Source of the DNA: Neckera pumila
Taxonomy: Eukaryota > Streptophyta > Bryopsida > Hypnales > Neckeraceae
Direction of reading: 5' to 3'
Assembly: GCA_963969595.1 (NCBI GenBank)
Contig: OZ018410.1
Location: forward strand, 26,540,913 to 26,604,912
DNA length: 64,000 nt
Position 1 is the stretch's first letter, and the number at the start of each line of letters is the position of its first letter. The notes under the pieces were generated by a model. It had not been told where the DNA came from, made no database searches, and saw only the letters and a list, made by a program, of their open reading frames with translations. This document shows positions 26,288 through 38,114 of this stretch, piece by piece. Both the position numbers and the translations under genes were made by a program.

Positions 26288-27639
26288 AATCATCCCAATA
26301 AACAATTGAATATGGTTCTTATCATGGAATTATAAAAGATTTTGTTAGGTATTGTTGGAAGTCAAAAGAGGATTCTACATTCTTTTAGAATTCATTTTTG
26401 GACACCATATGAATAAAGTATGAATTTTCAAAGTGGAAGAAATAGATGTATTCAAAATTAACCTTAGGCTCTCATGAATAGAGGTTGTTCTTTTTCAGCA
26501 AAAATTATAGGGGTCAGTTTTAGAAACTAGTTACAAATAGGTGCAATTATTTCTACAATTATTTACTATAGAAAATCCAAATGCCACAAGTGACAAGCAA
26601 GATCTACAAATATTTGCCAATTTTTTTTTCTAGAAATAAAGTTTGACAAGGAGCTAAAAATAGAAGTATATTCTGCAACAACTTATCATTCATAAAACAA
26701 AAAATTTGAAAAGCATAAATTTTCAATAAAATGAAATCTATTTTTAGAATTATTTTCATTTGAACTTGCCCTACGTACCAATACAAAATGTACCTAGGCA
26801 ACATTAGAGGGCGCTTTTAGAGCTTGAGCAGATATGGTATGATGGAAGAAGCATCCCATGAAAGGATTCTAGGTTGGCTTTCATGACTGAATGTGGGTTC
26901 ACTTGCCAATGTATCACAAAGTGATCATCTTATCACAAAGTGAATGTATGCAAGGGACAACATTGGGAAGGAAGTGCCAAAATTGAATTTTCCATGCCAG
27001 ATTTTGATAGCTCCATGTCAAGCCAAACCAATCCAATCACAAGATGACATGTAGCACTTGACCCCAAAAAATCTTCAGTCACGCCAATCCTTCACCGTTT
27101 TTCATTAAGGTAGAGTTACCTATTCATGACCCCTCTGATGGCTTTATAGAATGAACTATTGTCGACAATAGTTGGATGCACTATTCATTGATTCTCTGTT
27201 TGTACCTTCTCGTCCACTCATCTCTCTTCCCTCCTTGCTTAGGGAGAAGTGCCAAAGCTACATGTAATAGTGTGGGCGCTTTATTATCTACCCTTGGTAA
27301 TAACGGGGACACCGTCCCAGTTCTAGCCTTTTATCCACTATGTTCAGATGTACGGGTGTTTTCACGAGCGTGGTCCACTGTGCCTTCCAAGTAATGGAGC
27401 TTTGCTAAGTTTCCTAGTTTTGTGGATGGCAATAGTCATAGGTATGATTGGCGTGCAAATACCTACTAACTAATTGCTAACCTAAGAGGCCAATCTAGGT
27501 ATTAAGGGAAATAGAACAACCTATTTGGACACTTCATCTATCCTACGACCCTTCCATGGTGCTTTTCCCAATGCTTTCCCCCTTGTTGGCTTTCCCGGTT
27601 GATTTATGAGTTTTAACTTTCTACATGAACTCCTATATT
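26288..27639. other. Gene-free stretch
   Basis: No gene supported. A GC-richer patch at 27100-27430 has short frames on both strands, none with a motif. Confidence 0.4.
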
Positions 27640-28340
27640 TTAACTGTGGACTTGTTTAAATATTCTACCTTATTTCTAGGTTTTTTACTTCTACTTTAAT
27701 CCACTTCTAGCATTTAGCTCTAATCTTTTATCCTTCTACTTTAACCCTAAGTTTTGACTTTCCTTCAAAAGTTTTACTTCCAAATTTTTACTCTGCCTTT
27801 TACTTTTAAAATATTACCCTAGATTTCTACCGTTTAAATTTTACTTCAAATTTCAAACTTCTAAATTAACTCTAAGTTTTTTACTTCTAAAATTATTATT
27901 AAGTTTTAACCCCTAAGTTTACCTCTAGATTTTTACTTCGAACTTACTTATATGTTTTAGCCTTTGAGTTTTACTCTACGTTTTTTTTATTTCTAGTTTC
28001 AACTCCTAATTTTAACTCCTAATTTCTATCTCCCAAGTATTACTCTAATCTTTTAACTCCTAAATTTTTCTCTAGGTTTTAACTTCTAATTTCTAACCTC
28101 TAATTTGACTCTAGACTTTTATTTCCTAAATCTAATTCTAAATTTTAACCTCTAGACTAAACTTCCACATTTTACGTCCTAATTCATGCTTAATTTTCAC
28201 CTCTAAGTTAATCCTCCAAATTTATCCTCTAATTCTAATTCTAAATTTTAATTCCTAAATTAATTTTCCAAATTAGCCCTAATTGGACTTTTGTTGATTT
28301 CCGTATTAACGTTGATTTCTACTTTCTAAATCTAGTCCTA
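27640..28340. repeat. Degenerate low-complexity tandem tract
   Basis: About 700 bp made of variants of TTTTAACTTCTAA and TTTACTCTAGGTTTT, strongly pyrimidine/A-biased on the plus strand with a rough period near 20 bp. It resembles neither a clean telomere repeat (CCCTAAA) nor coding sequence. Confidence 0.5.
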
Positions 28341-28602
28341 AATTGGATTTACCGTTCTTTAAAACAAAGTTCACCAACATTCATCCTTCTTGGACCGCTC
28401 AATTTAACTTAGCGTGGTCGATCCAAAGCCAAATTTTTAGCGTAATGTGTTTTCGGAAACCCCTATTCCTAACCTATGGACTTTTGAGTCTAAACTTTTA
28501 ATTCTTGCTAACCTTTGCTAATTATCCTAGGTTAAAGACTAACTAAGAAAATTACAAGCAAATTAAGAAAAAATACTAATGATCAATTTAATGGCTTACC
28601 TC

Positions 28603-28669
28603 ATCACCGCCGGTGTTAGAAATGAACTTGTCCACATCCACGTCCACGTATGCATCCTTGTTTTCCATC
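28603..28669 (-). CDS. Possible first coding exon of a degraded retroelement-like gene
   Basis: From an ATG at 28669 the minus strand reads MENKDAYVDVDVDKFISNTG, then GDE, and runs into a donor-like GAG/GTAAGC at 28603. About 140 bp further upstream the minus strand has TTTGGTGGAATAGTTCC after GGTCGCCATC, a layout reminiscent of a primer-binding site followed by a gag start. No downstream exon, reverse transcriptase or matching long terminal repeat was found. Weak call. Confidence 0.2.
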
Positions 28670-29386
28670 GTAACTCTTTCTTTGCGTTTCAATAATGCCC
28701 ACGGCTTAAGATTGGAGATCTACAATTGGTTTTGATCTAATTTCCTTCTTTCTCCCCTTAGCCTCCTTTTCTTTTCCTCCTCTTCTTCTACTCTGGAACT
28801 ATTCCACCAAATGTTTTGATGGCGACCTTAAACTACCAACCTTGACAACTAAGAGGCATAAATACGTCCACTATTCTCTTACAAAGTTCTTACATCATCA
28901 TTCCACCATCCTTCTTTAATGGCTACCGAAGCTTCTTTTTCGATTTCTCCTATTCCACCTAGTCTAACTAGCTAGCTTACTATTTATTGTCTCTCTCCTA
29001 TGTCCACCATATATCCATCCTCTCCTTCACTTCTCCTTTTATCTTTGAATGGTTTTGCAGGTGTTGGATGGACAATTATCCTATGTGGAGTTTAGCCAGG
29101 CCTGGACCCCATCTTTTCTCTTCTTTTTCCTTCCTTCACCAATTTTCTTCCTTCCTTCTTTCAATAGTTTCTCTTGTCAAATTTTTGGTTTTAAAACAAG
29201 CTCGACTCTCCACCCAGACTCTGGACTTCTAATTAGCCTTTGTCTTTTTAGAATCTAAAATTTGTGAACCGGACCCTCAAGCCCCTAGACTGCCCAACCT
29301 CCCAAGCCCCTGGATTGCTTGGATTCCCCGAGCCCTGGACTGCCCGATTCCCGAGTCTCTGGATCGCCCTGGACTCCCCGAAGGCT
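28670..29386. other. Gene-free stretch upstream of minisatellites
   Basis: Mixed-composition DNA. Overlapping plus-strand frames at 28987-29258 contain long Phe/Ser/Leu runs from TTC/CTT-rich sequence and are not convincing proteins. CCTGGACTGCCCGA-like phrases recur at 29280-29380. Confidence 0.4.
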
Positions 29387-29556
29387 GGTCATCTTTGCTC
29401 TCCTGATCTGGACCCAATTGGGTTGGTTGTCTTGTTCTTCCCAATCTAGATCCTGCTGGGCCGGTCGTCTTGCTCTCCTGATCTGGACTCCAATGGGCTG
29501 GTTGTCTTGTTCTTCCGATCTGGACTCCCGATGCCCTGGTCGTCTTGTTCTTTCCG
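29387..29556. repeat. 38-bp tandem repeat
   Basis: About 4.5 units of 37-38 bp, each with GGTTGTCTTGTTCTTCC-like sequence followed by GATCTGGACTCC. Open frames across it on both strands are repeat artefacts. Confidence 0.65.
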
Positions 29557-29810
29557 ATCTTTTATTTGGGACTAAAAAGAACTTGAACTGGGGTAGGATT
29601 TCCAAGTACCTTTGGACTAAAAAGGAAAAAAAAACAAAGAACAAATAAACTCTATGACTAGCTTAGGAGGTATCCTGGTTTCTAGTGTTCCCACCTACGG
29701 ATGGTTATATTGATTCAAGCAATTTTCAAGATTCTTGGATATTTGGACACTAACAATAATATCCCTATGTGGATATTTGGACACTAAGGTAAAAAGGTGG
29801 TTGGGATTTT

Positions 29811-29998
29811 GTAAAAAATGCCAAACTTTTCTAGACCCTATAATCAAAGCTTCACCGTTCCAGGGGTAACTTGTAAAAAATGCCAAACTTTTCTAGACCC
29901 TACAAGCAAAGCTTTGCTGTTCCGAGGGTAACCTGTAAAAAATGTTAAACTTTCCTAGATTTCATGGTCAAAGCTTTGCCGTCACTGAGGGAGGTACA
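29811..29998. repeat. 62-bp tandem repeat
   Basis: Three units starting at 29811, 29873 and 29935, each beginning GTAAAAAATG.CAAACTTT and containing CAAAGCTTTGC.GTT. The first two are nearly identical; the third is diverged. A further fragment (GTCAAAGCTTTGCCG) occurs at 30058. Confidence 0.75.
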
Positions 29999-31689
29999 CG
30001 TGGCCAAGCGAGGGTTAGACAAAGGTAAGGACACACGTAGAGAACACACGTGACGAAGTCAAAGCTTTGCCGCCACGAGGGGGGGTCTACAGAACGAGAG
30101 GAATGTTAGAAGAAGGTGAGAACACGTCAGTAAGGGAACAAAACACGTTAGGATACGGAAATGACACACAACTTCACACGCTAAAGGCCCCTTAAAGCGG
30201 CATTCGCCAAGGTACAGAGGGGGTGACTTTAGGATTAGTACAAGACACCAACGGTACTTAAGACACACAAATTAGTTCACAAGAATGCACAAAAGAGAGA
30301 AGGGCTCTCAACTTACAACCTAAGGATAAGAGTAAGCACACCAAGAGTACACAAGACAAGAAAGAAGGACCTCCAAGGACCTTCAAAGCTTGAAATACAA
30401 CAACAAAAGGAGCCAAAAATGCTCCAAAAACACCGTAGAGGTTTTTGGCTTCAAACACCAAAATATCCAAAATGACTTGGACCCACAAACCCACAAACCC
30501 ACAAACCCAAAACAAGAATTGGGGTGATATTAGAGAGGGAAGTGGAGCCCTATTATAGATTTCCAAGGGCTCACTCCCCCTCTAAGTTCCTACTAGTAAC
30601 CTTATCAACTTGGATTTTCATTCTCATCCTCAAAGATTTTCATCCTAATCCTAAAATTTCACTTTCTACCATCTATGCTAGACCAACATCCTAATTTTTG
30701 GAGATCAGCTCCAAATGTCAAACAGATTGTGTTGTTGGGTCCAGAACGCCATTTCTAATCCAAGACCCTCTCACCCCCCATATTGAGATCAAAAAACCCT
30801 CGTAGGCTAGTCTAGATTACCAATCACGGTAAATTTCCAACTCTTGGGGGTTTCCTACTTTAAGAAAAGTAACTAGCCTGGGTCTCCGAAAGGTGAAAGG
30901 GAGTGGGAAAAGACTCCTTGTTGACCCTGTTTCGCCGTCGGGTGCCCCCGGAATGCCAGTCAACGTTGCAGGGTTCTTACGACGTGATTAATTCTAGAGG
31001 AATCTTGCCGGTTTGGGTACTTGCCGCTATCGGAATGCCATGAAACTTATCAGAACGCAATATTAGCATAAAACAAGCTATCCGAATTTTTAGTGAGATT
31101 TTACCGCAACCTGGGCAATTTACAAGAAATTTCGTTGGAAGTTAGAACGGTTGACTACCCCAAAAAGGTTCTTCTGCATGTCGGAAGATGCCGAGAATTT
31201 TTGTGGGACTTCTCAAGGAGCCTTGCAAAAAATGTGGAGGTGCATTTCCATACTTGGCACAATTGGTCAGTGGAGATTTAAATTGGCCGTCTCCTCGAAT
31301 TATTGATGACGCGGGAATCTTTTGCAAAAATGAGAGAATCTTGGCAAATCGACTTCGCCGTTGCACTCCTGGCATGGAATTTACCCTAAAACACCATCCT
31401 TAGGATGTAGATTCCCCCACGGCCCCGTCTTAAGCTTAGTGGCTCATGTATGCTAACAATTGGGATTTCCGGGAATTTATCGATCTTATGAGGAATTTGA
31501 AACCTAACCTAGGACTCAACATACGGCTCACTGTGAATCCCTAGGACCAATCTAGCCATGCATTGCCACCTTCTAGTGGGATTTAGCCCTGCTAGGACTA
31601 TGTGACTAAAATCCTCCAAATTTCACTATTTTGTGATTTAAATTCTATTTCTAGACAAGGTTTAGGGAAGCTTTAGGTATAGAATCTAA
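29999..31689. other. Gene-free stretch with GC-richer island
   Basis: No gene supported. CACAAACC is repeated at 30483-30512. The island at 30740-31430 has short overlapping frames on both strands (for example 31142-31375 minus) without recognised motifs. It may be the decayed body of a larger element. Confidence 0.4.
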
Positions 31690-31850
31690 ACTGGACCAAA
31701 TACTATAATGGGTATGGTACAACCCTATTCCGGTTCTACACTCTTTTTATGGCTTTTTGTATAATTTTATCTATTCTAAATTGCAAATTTCAAAAAAAAT
31801 AAATCCAGAGTCCCAAGTGACAATTTGGGAGCTCACAAATAGGTGAGTCT
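31690..31850 (+). repeat. Direct repeat, left copy
   Basis: About 160 bp related to 34130-34290 in the same orientation. Both have ACACTCTTTTT followed by GGCTTTTTGTA, a run of A, and GAGTCCC with a GGGA.CTCA segment. The two copies bracket 2.3 kb that includes a CACTA MITE and a small open frame. They could be remnants of long terminal repeats or simply dispersed repeats. Confidence 0.45.
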
Positions 31851-32059
31851 ATGAGATTGAAATGAGCCCGAATGAAAAATCCACATAATTTATATTAAAT
31901 AAAATATTCATTCTTGAAATTTTTATTTTATGTTTGGCATTCTTCCTCATCCTTATGTTTGCACACATTGAATTCAATTTCTCAACAAATTTCCCATATC
32001 CTACAAACTAATAAGCTTAACTTTGTAGCGCTGTTGCAAACACTAAGTGTCTAATGGAT

Positions 32060-32575
32060 GACTTCACTTGGCACTATAGGATGGAAAAAAATATTTTTTC
32101 ATGTAATTTATTTATTTGGAGTGTATTTGAGTACATTTGCAATGAATAGTATTGCAAAGTCTCTTATTATGATCTTATTGACTTTCACAAAGAAGAAGAT
32201 GCTCAATCCACGAGTCACCTTTGTAGTCTAAAGAAGAAGATGCTCAATCCACAAATCACCTTTGTAGTGTATTTTTGGCCATTTCTTGCTATTTTCTCTT
32301 GATGTGAATTTCGGCCATAAAAATGATGGTTTTTGAATTTGAGTCCAACTAATAAAATGAAACTTATCAAGCGTAGTTCGTACTCTAATTGGAAATTTGA
32401 AAAACTCATAAATTTCAATATTTTATAGCAATATAAACCTTGGACCTATAAGCATGGTTTGTTGATTTTCTAATTTTAGAGTGACACAATAACATTGGTT
32501 TATACCATGATGTTCTAGACTATAATATAGATCTATAATGAAAATTCCATTTTTTTTAGTATATTTTGTACTACG
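32060..32575 (+). repeat. Dispersed repeat, copy 1
   Basis: About 500 bp collinear with 62735-63230, sharing for example TATAGGATGGAAA, TCACCTTTGTAGTGTATTTT and AAATGAAACTTATCAAG. This copy has an internal tandem duplication of AAGAAGATGCTCAATCCAC at about 32194 and 32235. Non-coding. Confidence 0.6.
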
Positions 32576-32996
32576 TATTTGATATAAATTTTCTTCATTT
32601 TAAAAAAAAAAGTACATAGTAAGAAGTCATAGTAAAAAGTTCATTTTTCCAAAAAAAATTGCAAATTTATAACTTGTAGAACACAGAATACCTCCGGAAT
32701 ACAGATACCATACTGGTACCATACGGTTACAGAATATGGGATTCAAATACCATATGGTTGTAAAATATAGAATACAAAGTCAATATCCCATGTCGTTTGG
32801 GTTCAGACTAGGTGCAAGAAAACTACATATGGGGTGGGTGATGGTTTGTCTTATTTACAGTCACATGTACCCAATTTCTAGTGTGCTGCTACAGTTTCTT
32901 CACCCCGTTTCATAGGCCGATCCTTTACTTCAAATATCTTGCACTGCCCCACTTTGCTATATCTAGTTGTCACTACGTACCCAGGGTTAGAACTAG

Positions 32997-33167
32997 CACT
33001 ACAAAAAAATAGTGTCCGAAATGACATGTCCTAATTGACTAAAATGTTTGAGTTGACAGAATTTGTCAAAAAAAAATTCAAATTGAAAGAAAATTGACAG
33101 AATAATGTCCAAATTGATAAAAAAATTGACAAAAAAATGTTCGAATTGACACTGCTCATTTATAGTG
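32997..33167. mobile_element. CACTA MITE with TAG target duplication
   Basis: A 171-bp unit starting CACTACAAAAAAATAGTGTC and ending ACTGCTCATTTATAGTG, whose inner parts (GTGTCCGAAATGACA and its counterpart) also pair. It is flanked on both sides by TAG (32994-32996 and 33168-33170), the 3-bp duplication expected of CACTA/EnSpm. The interior repeats variants of AATTGACAAAAAAATGTCC. Too short to code for a transposase. Confidence 0.75.
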
Positions 33168-33527
33168 TAGGAACCTTAGCTTCTTGATCTTGAGACGCTC
33201 GAGACGCTTAAGTGCGCTGGAGAGTGAGGTGACGGGTGTGGAATTGCGCGGGATTGCACCGCAAGGGCAGGGAAAAGCGAGACGATATGAATGTAAGTAA
33301 GTCCTCTCATCTATATTGTTGTATATTTTCCGCCCTCAATCGCTTTGTATTGTTGTATTGTTGTATTGTTGGGTTGCTAGCGATGGTTAGTTTTTCAGCG
33401 ATGAGGCACTATGTGGCCGGCCTAGCATCACCTCTACTTTTCGTCACCCACCAGATAGCTCTATAGTCTTTTGTCACTGCTTTCTTTTCAATTCTAATGA
33501 TCTTTCTTGTGAATTGGATTCTAATTC

Positions 33528-33794
33528 ATGCTGTGGATTGTGCAAAAGCTTTTGGACAAACGCAAGTTCCTGGTGACCTGCTTTGGGATTATTTGCTCTA
33601 CCAATGTAGCCGTCAACCAGTTTGTAAGCTATCACCAATTCAATGCAATGGAGACGCAATTTACGGCAATGGACGTGAAGCTCAACACCATCTTGGAGGA
33701 GGGGAAGTGTGGACGGCAGGTGGCGGAGGCGCAAATGAAAGTTACGCATCTTGCCTTGCAACACGCCATCAAGGACATAGGAAAAGATATTTAG
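33528..33794 (+). CDS. Small hypothetical coiled-coil-like protein
   Basis: An 88-residue frame from an ATG at 33528 in GC-richer DNA. Residues from about 28 onward, with FNAMETQFTAMDVKLNTILE and then AQMKVTHLALQHAIKDI, have heptad-like hydrophobic spacing. The N-terminal part carries a hydrophobic stretch. An overlapping plus-strand frame (33497-33826) is less protein-like. A donor-like AAT/GTAAGT occurs upstream at about 33292, so this could be the last exon of a spliced gene whose first exon reads MWNCAGLHRKGREKRDD. Family unknown. Confidence 0.3.
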   Translation: MLWIVQKLLDKRKFLVTCFGIICSTNVAVNQFVSYHQFNAMETQFTAMDVKLNTILEEGKCGRQVAEAQMKVTHLALQHAIKDIGKDI

Positions 33795-34129
33795 TCTATC
33801 AAGGGTGTAGAAGGCCGCCAGGCTAACCTTGCCAAGTAAATCAATTAGCCTTGCAGTGCGTGGCCACTTAATTGAACTATACTAATGACCACCAATTTTG
33901 TAATTACCATGGTACCATGGCTTGCGGCACATTTCTTTGTATTTTTGAATGAGACTTGAATTGTGCTTTTGAATTGTATGCTGGTGACTTGGTGTGCTGT
34001 GTTGACCTTCGTCGGGTTTTTTTTTGCGGTTCTAGCCCTATTTACTATAAACCTGTCTAATCACGTGAAATCCCGGTTTTATACCTATTTACAAGTGGGA
34101 ATCAAGTTTAATTGAAGGCAACTTACTGA

Positions 34130-34290
34130 TAAGGGACCAAATGCTATATTGGTATGTGACACACCTATTTTGGTCTTACACTCTTTTTGGGGCTTTTTGT
34201 AACTAAAAGTACATTCAAACTTACTATAATTGAAAAAAAGAAAATAGTGAGTCCCGGGACAAATTGGGACCTCAAACTGCACGACTGAAG
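34130..34290 (+). repeat. Direct repeat, right copy
   Basis: Partner of 31690-31850, same orientation. Confidence 0.45.
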
Positions 34291-35342
34291 AATGACATCG
34301 AGCAATCCACATCAGCTAAAGGGCATAGATCATAGAATGAATCATTGATGAACCTTGTTTTCATTGTTGGTCTCATCTGAAAGTCAGCCACTAGTCATTT
34401 CAACGTTTAATCAATGACTGCAGTGCATGGCATTTATGATTTGGCGCCATGATAATGACTTGCGTCATTGTTTAGTTGGTTTTTAGTAAACAGTCATTTT
34501 TCCACTAGTTACAATTGACCTTGTTTTCTACTAGTGATAGAAACATTGTTGAAGTGCTCCTTCTTGATTCTACTAATAGTTGACTGGCTGACGGGCAAAA
34601 GACCATAGTTTGCGTTTAAATACACATCCAATATTATTACGCTTTAGCATTGGTATTAGCAACAAACTACGAATCAAAGCTACAAATGAATCATCGGGAG
34701 ATCTTCCCCTGATTCATTTCAATGATTAGAAATTAGTGGCACTACCTCGTTGGCATCAGCTTGGACTTGTTTCCAGTTATTTTTTGTAGGCAAAAATTTA
34801 AGAGTGTCTACTTACCCATTTTTTATGCCATGCACTTAGTGGGGCATTTGGTCAACGTTCTCGTTTATCATGGCTTTCATAGTTCTAATGACTTGAATAG
34901 TTCAATCCTAAAACACTTAATCCTTTTGTTTCTAAGCGTCCCCAAAATCATGCCATCATTATACTTCTCAATATAACTGTGGTATATCAACTTTGGAATA
35001 CCGTGAATTATATATCACTCTGTGGCAGAAACTTCTGCTCTTTGTAGTGTGATGTATTTTAGTTTTCAATCCCCATCCAATTTGTGAATTTGTCCTCTTA
35101 TAGAGATCTCATCTTTGCGATGGTCCTCAAATGACTTCAAGTACATTTTTTGCCTTACCAACAATGTCTGATCATGGTTAAAACGTTGGCAACATCGACG
35201 GTTGCAGCATTTTTTCGAGCTGACCTTCCAAATTTCATCCTCTTTTGCCCCTTCCCTTTGTTAAACTAAAATCAATCCAAACCTGCCCAAATGAGCTGAA
35301 ATTTTTAGACTGCAGTAGTCAGCAGGATTAAAAAAATTTACA

Positions 35343-35345
<3 letters not shown>

Positions 35346-35391
<46 letters not shown>
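35346..35391. repeat. (AT)n microsatellite
   Basis: Uninterrupted alternating A and T, about 46 bp. Confidence 0.95.
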
Positions 35392-35395
<4 letters not shown>

Positions 35396-36419
35396 TTTGG
35401 TACTCTATCTTTATAATGTACATCTGGTTTGAATTTTGTCCATAACTTTTGATTTGAGACTTGAAATCTCAAAAGGATTTTTGGATATGAAACTTAGCAT
35501 GATTATCCAACTTTTCTTAGTCCAAAGTTTTTTAATAAAGTTATTTTACTATGCCTAAATGAAGCCCATAATTCAGCTTTTTAATATAATTTTTTTTTTC
35601 ACTTAACTATGAGCAGTGGAGCTCCTATTCATCCTAATTTACATATCCCACATGCATTGTTCTACCTACCACTATCCCACTTCTATAACGAGGTTCCTAT
35701 TTTCATCTTGAAATATACAAATTCAAAAGCCACTTAAAATTATTTAATTAGACTTGATTGGATAATTTGGTTTTTAATTTTAAATTAAAAACCTTGTTTA
35801 ATATTGGCCTTTTTCTTTTTTGAAATTTAAAGTTTATTCCAATAGTGAACCAAAAACAAACAACGGTCAGCATGTATTGGCTTCTTTTATTGTGGAAGTT
35901 AGATGACAGGCCTGCTCTTACTGACTAGTTTTTTGAAGTTCACATCATTTGACTATGTACTTCTGACAATTTTCATAGAGACCTACCTGCATTTTAATAG
36001 ACTAGATGGTCACTTTGGAGCAGCCTTCTAAAGGCTCCAAAATATTTCTAATGGGAAGAGAGCCAGGTTGAGAAGGATGAAAGCCAAGGCTGAGAAGAAG
36101 GCCACCGACTTGAATTGTTTGGAACAAAATTCAGGATGAGAAGTTAGCATGGGTAGGGGAATAATGATTTGAGTAAATAATTTTGAGGATAAGTAGGTGC
36201 AATTGTTAGAGTTTGTGGATAAGGTAGACTTTTTGTCCATCTTTGACGTTCTTGTTCAAAGGAAACAAAAGAATAAAAAAGAAAAAGATCATTGACAACA
36301 AAAGAAAAATAGTTGACAATTTGGAAATTAAATCTTTAGTTAAATAAGAAGAAAATTAGTATTAATTTAGTCAATAATTTGACATTGAAAAATATTGCAA
36401 AAGAAGAAATAGGTAGAAG

Positions 36420-36433
36420 AAAAGAAAGAACAA

Positions 36434-36465
<32 letters not shown>

Positions 36466-36500
36466 ATGAACGAATGAAAGAAAGAAAGAAGCAAGAAAGA
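36420..36500. repeat. (GAAA)n microsatellite
   Basis: GAAA repeated with few interruptions. It creates spurious Phe/Leu/Ser-rich frames on the minus strand. Confidence 0.9.
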
Positions 36501-36904
36501 ATCCTTTGTCTGGCACATCCCAGCTCTTCTGGACACTTATCTAAAGCTTCTCAAGTTCAGATTATAGCTCAACAGGAACTCGTTTATTTTCCATTTCACC
36601 TTATTCAAGTCATTGCATATAGCCATACTTCTGAAGCAAAAATCACAGCACTTTGCTACTAAGCCTAGTATTGTCATTTTTTGTCAAGGCAAAAAACATA
36701 CATACATCACAATTTTTCATCAAATTATACTAAAGTACTAAACTAGTGTGACATCCCATCACATAGTACAATACTCTCTCAAGGCTTCCAGTACTTGTTT
36801 TCAAGTGATTAGATAGCCTTTACAAATGAATCCAAATCCATAACTTTGCCTCACAATACACACATTGTAAAAAGTCTACAATCATGGTCCGAAAAATGAA
36901 CCAA

Positions 36905-37170
36905 CTAGAAGAATAACGTATTTGTAAAGTATCCAAAACGCTCCTGAGAGGTCATGGGCCTCACCTGTGCCCATCCCAAAAACACGACAACAAATTGTAA
37001 TGTTAGTGAGGATACAACAGGTGTCTGCAGCCCACGGACGCGTGTTATAGCTTTCACACACAAACATCTTAGATACAAAAAATACAAATACCATAATCCT
37101 CAACACAAAATGGAACCTGAGAAAGGGTGTCGTTAGACTGAGAAGAAGCCATGTTTTCATAACCAAACAA
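36905..37170 (-). pseudogene. Duplicated gene fragment (exon-like), copy 1
   Basis: Minus-strand segment related to 39355-39600. It reads ADTCCILTNITICCRVFG after a hydrophobic stretch (MVFVFFVSKMFVCES), and then GGGATGGGCACAG/GTGAGG, a good plant 5' splice site. The second copy reads DTSCNLSNVTFCG at the same place before GGACGGGCACAG/GTGAGG. The shared Cys and N-x-T pattern suggests a secreted protein's N-terminal exon. I do not recognise the family. Later exons were not found. Confidence 0.3.
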
Positions 37171-37985
37171 ACGCTAATTGGACCCTAGTAAGTAAGCAAA
37201 TCAGCCGTTCGAAATCACCACCGCACTGTAAATCACACACTATCGAGCTCTTCAAACAGTAGCACAACAACCTCAGTGTATAAATTTAGACATACGACAA
37301 GTTATCTCCATAAAGCAGCACCTCACTTTGGTTATGCTAATCAGGAGTGAGCCACATGTGTTAGTTCACTGCGTACTTTCCCATGAGCTGTCCCCAACCA
37401 GAGCTCAGCCTTGGTGCCTCAGATGGCCGTTAGCAGTCATTATTTTACTAATTACTTTGGGTTTTAAGATCCCATCAGTGTGGGAGTGCCAAACTGGAAC
37501 TCCATGAAGCCAGGCTTGTATACTGTAACTTGCAAGTTTAAATATCAGTTCAACTATATGTTGATTGTCCAAATGGCCATTTAACTTCCATCATGGACTC
37601 CAAATCTCATCTGATTAAAGTTAAATCCAAGGTAATCCCTTGATTTAACCCCAATACTGCCATATGTATGTCCCTTGCGTTGATTTTTAGCTACCAAAGC
37701 TAAAAATTAACCCAAAAAATATAGAATTGAATATACCCCCTATTGAAAATCTGTTTAATATGGGTGGGTGGGTGGGTTTTTTTCTTTTCTAAAGGCCCAA
37801 AAGAAATACATCTTTTACATGTAATAGGATATGAGAACCATAAACTAAAAGGTTAACTTTCTTTTATACAATCAATCCCTTTTTTAAAGGTGGTTAGTTT
37901 ATGTAAACTTAGAGTTTACGGTTCAAGTGTCAATCTAAAAACTAGCACTTGAAGAGGAAATCTAGGAAAAAAGAAAAAAGAAAAA

Positions 37986-37986
<1 letters not shown>

Positions 37987-38017
<31 letters not shown>

Positions 38018-38019
38018 AA
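37987..38019. repeat. (AAAG)n microsatellite
   Basis: AAAG repeated about eight times, lying about 100 bp before the TTAA-family element at 38115. Confidence 0.9.
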
Positions 38020-38114
38020 TTACAGTCTTGGAACATCTCTTATCAATAAGAGCACCAATCTGATCTAGTCTTCTCTTTTGCTCACATCAATCTTTAAAAA
38101 GTGTTTTTTAGAAA

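Larger units (their letters stand above)
33827..36419. other. AT-rich gene-free stretch
   Basis: No coding region supported. It holds the right copy of the direct repeat (34130-34290), an (AT)n microsatellite at 35346-35391, and at 35400-35720 a single-arm relative of the hairpin element at 12515-13018. Confidence 0.5.

Noticed and set aside
27640..28340. Interstitial telomere array
   Set aside because: The units do not match CCCTAAA in register; only isolated similar phrases occur.
29285..29648. Frames of 109-119 codons on both strands
   Set aside because: Translations of the 38-bp tandem repeat; no protein features beyond its period.
36336..36536. Phe/Leu/Ser-rich minus-strand frame resembling a membrane protein
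   Set aside because: Produced by the GAAA microsatellite.
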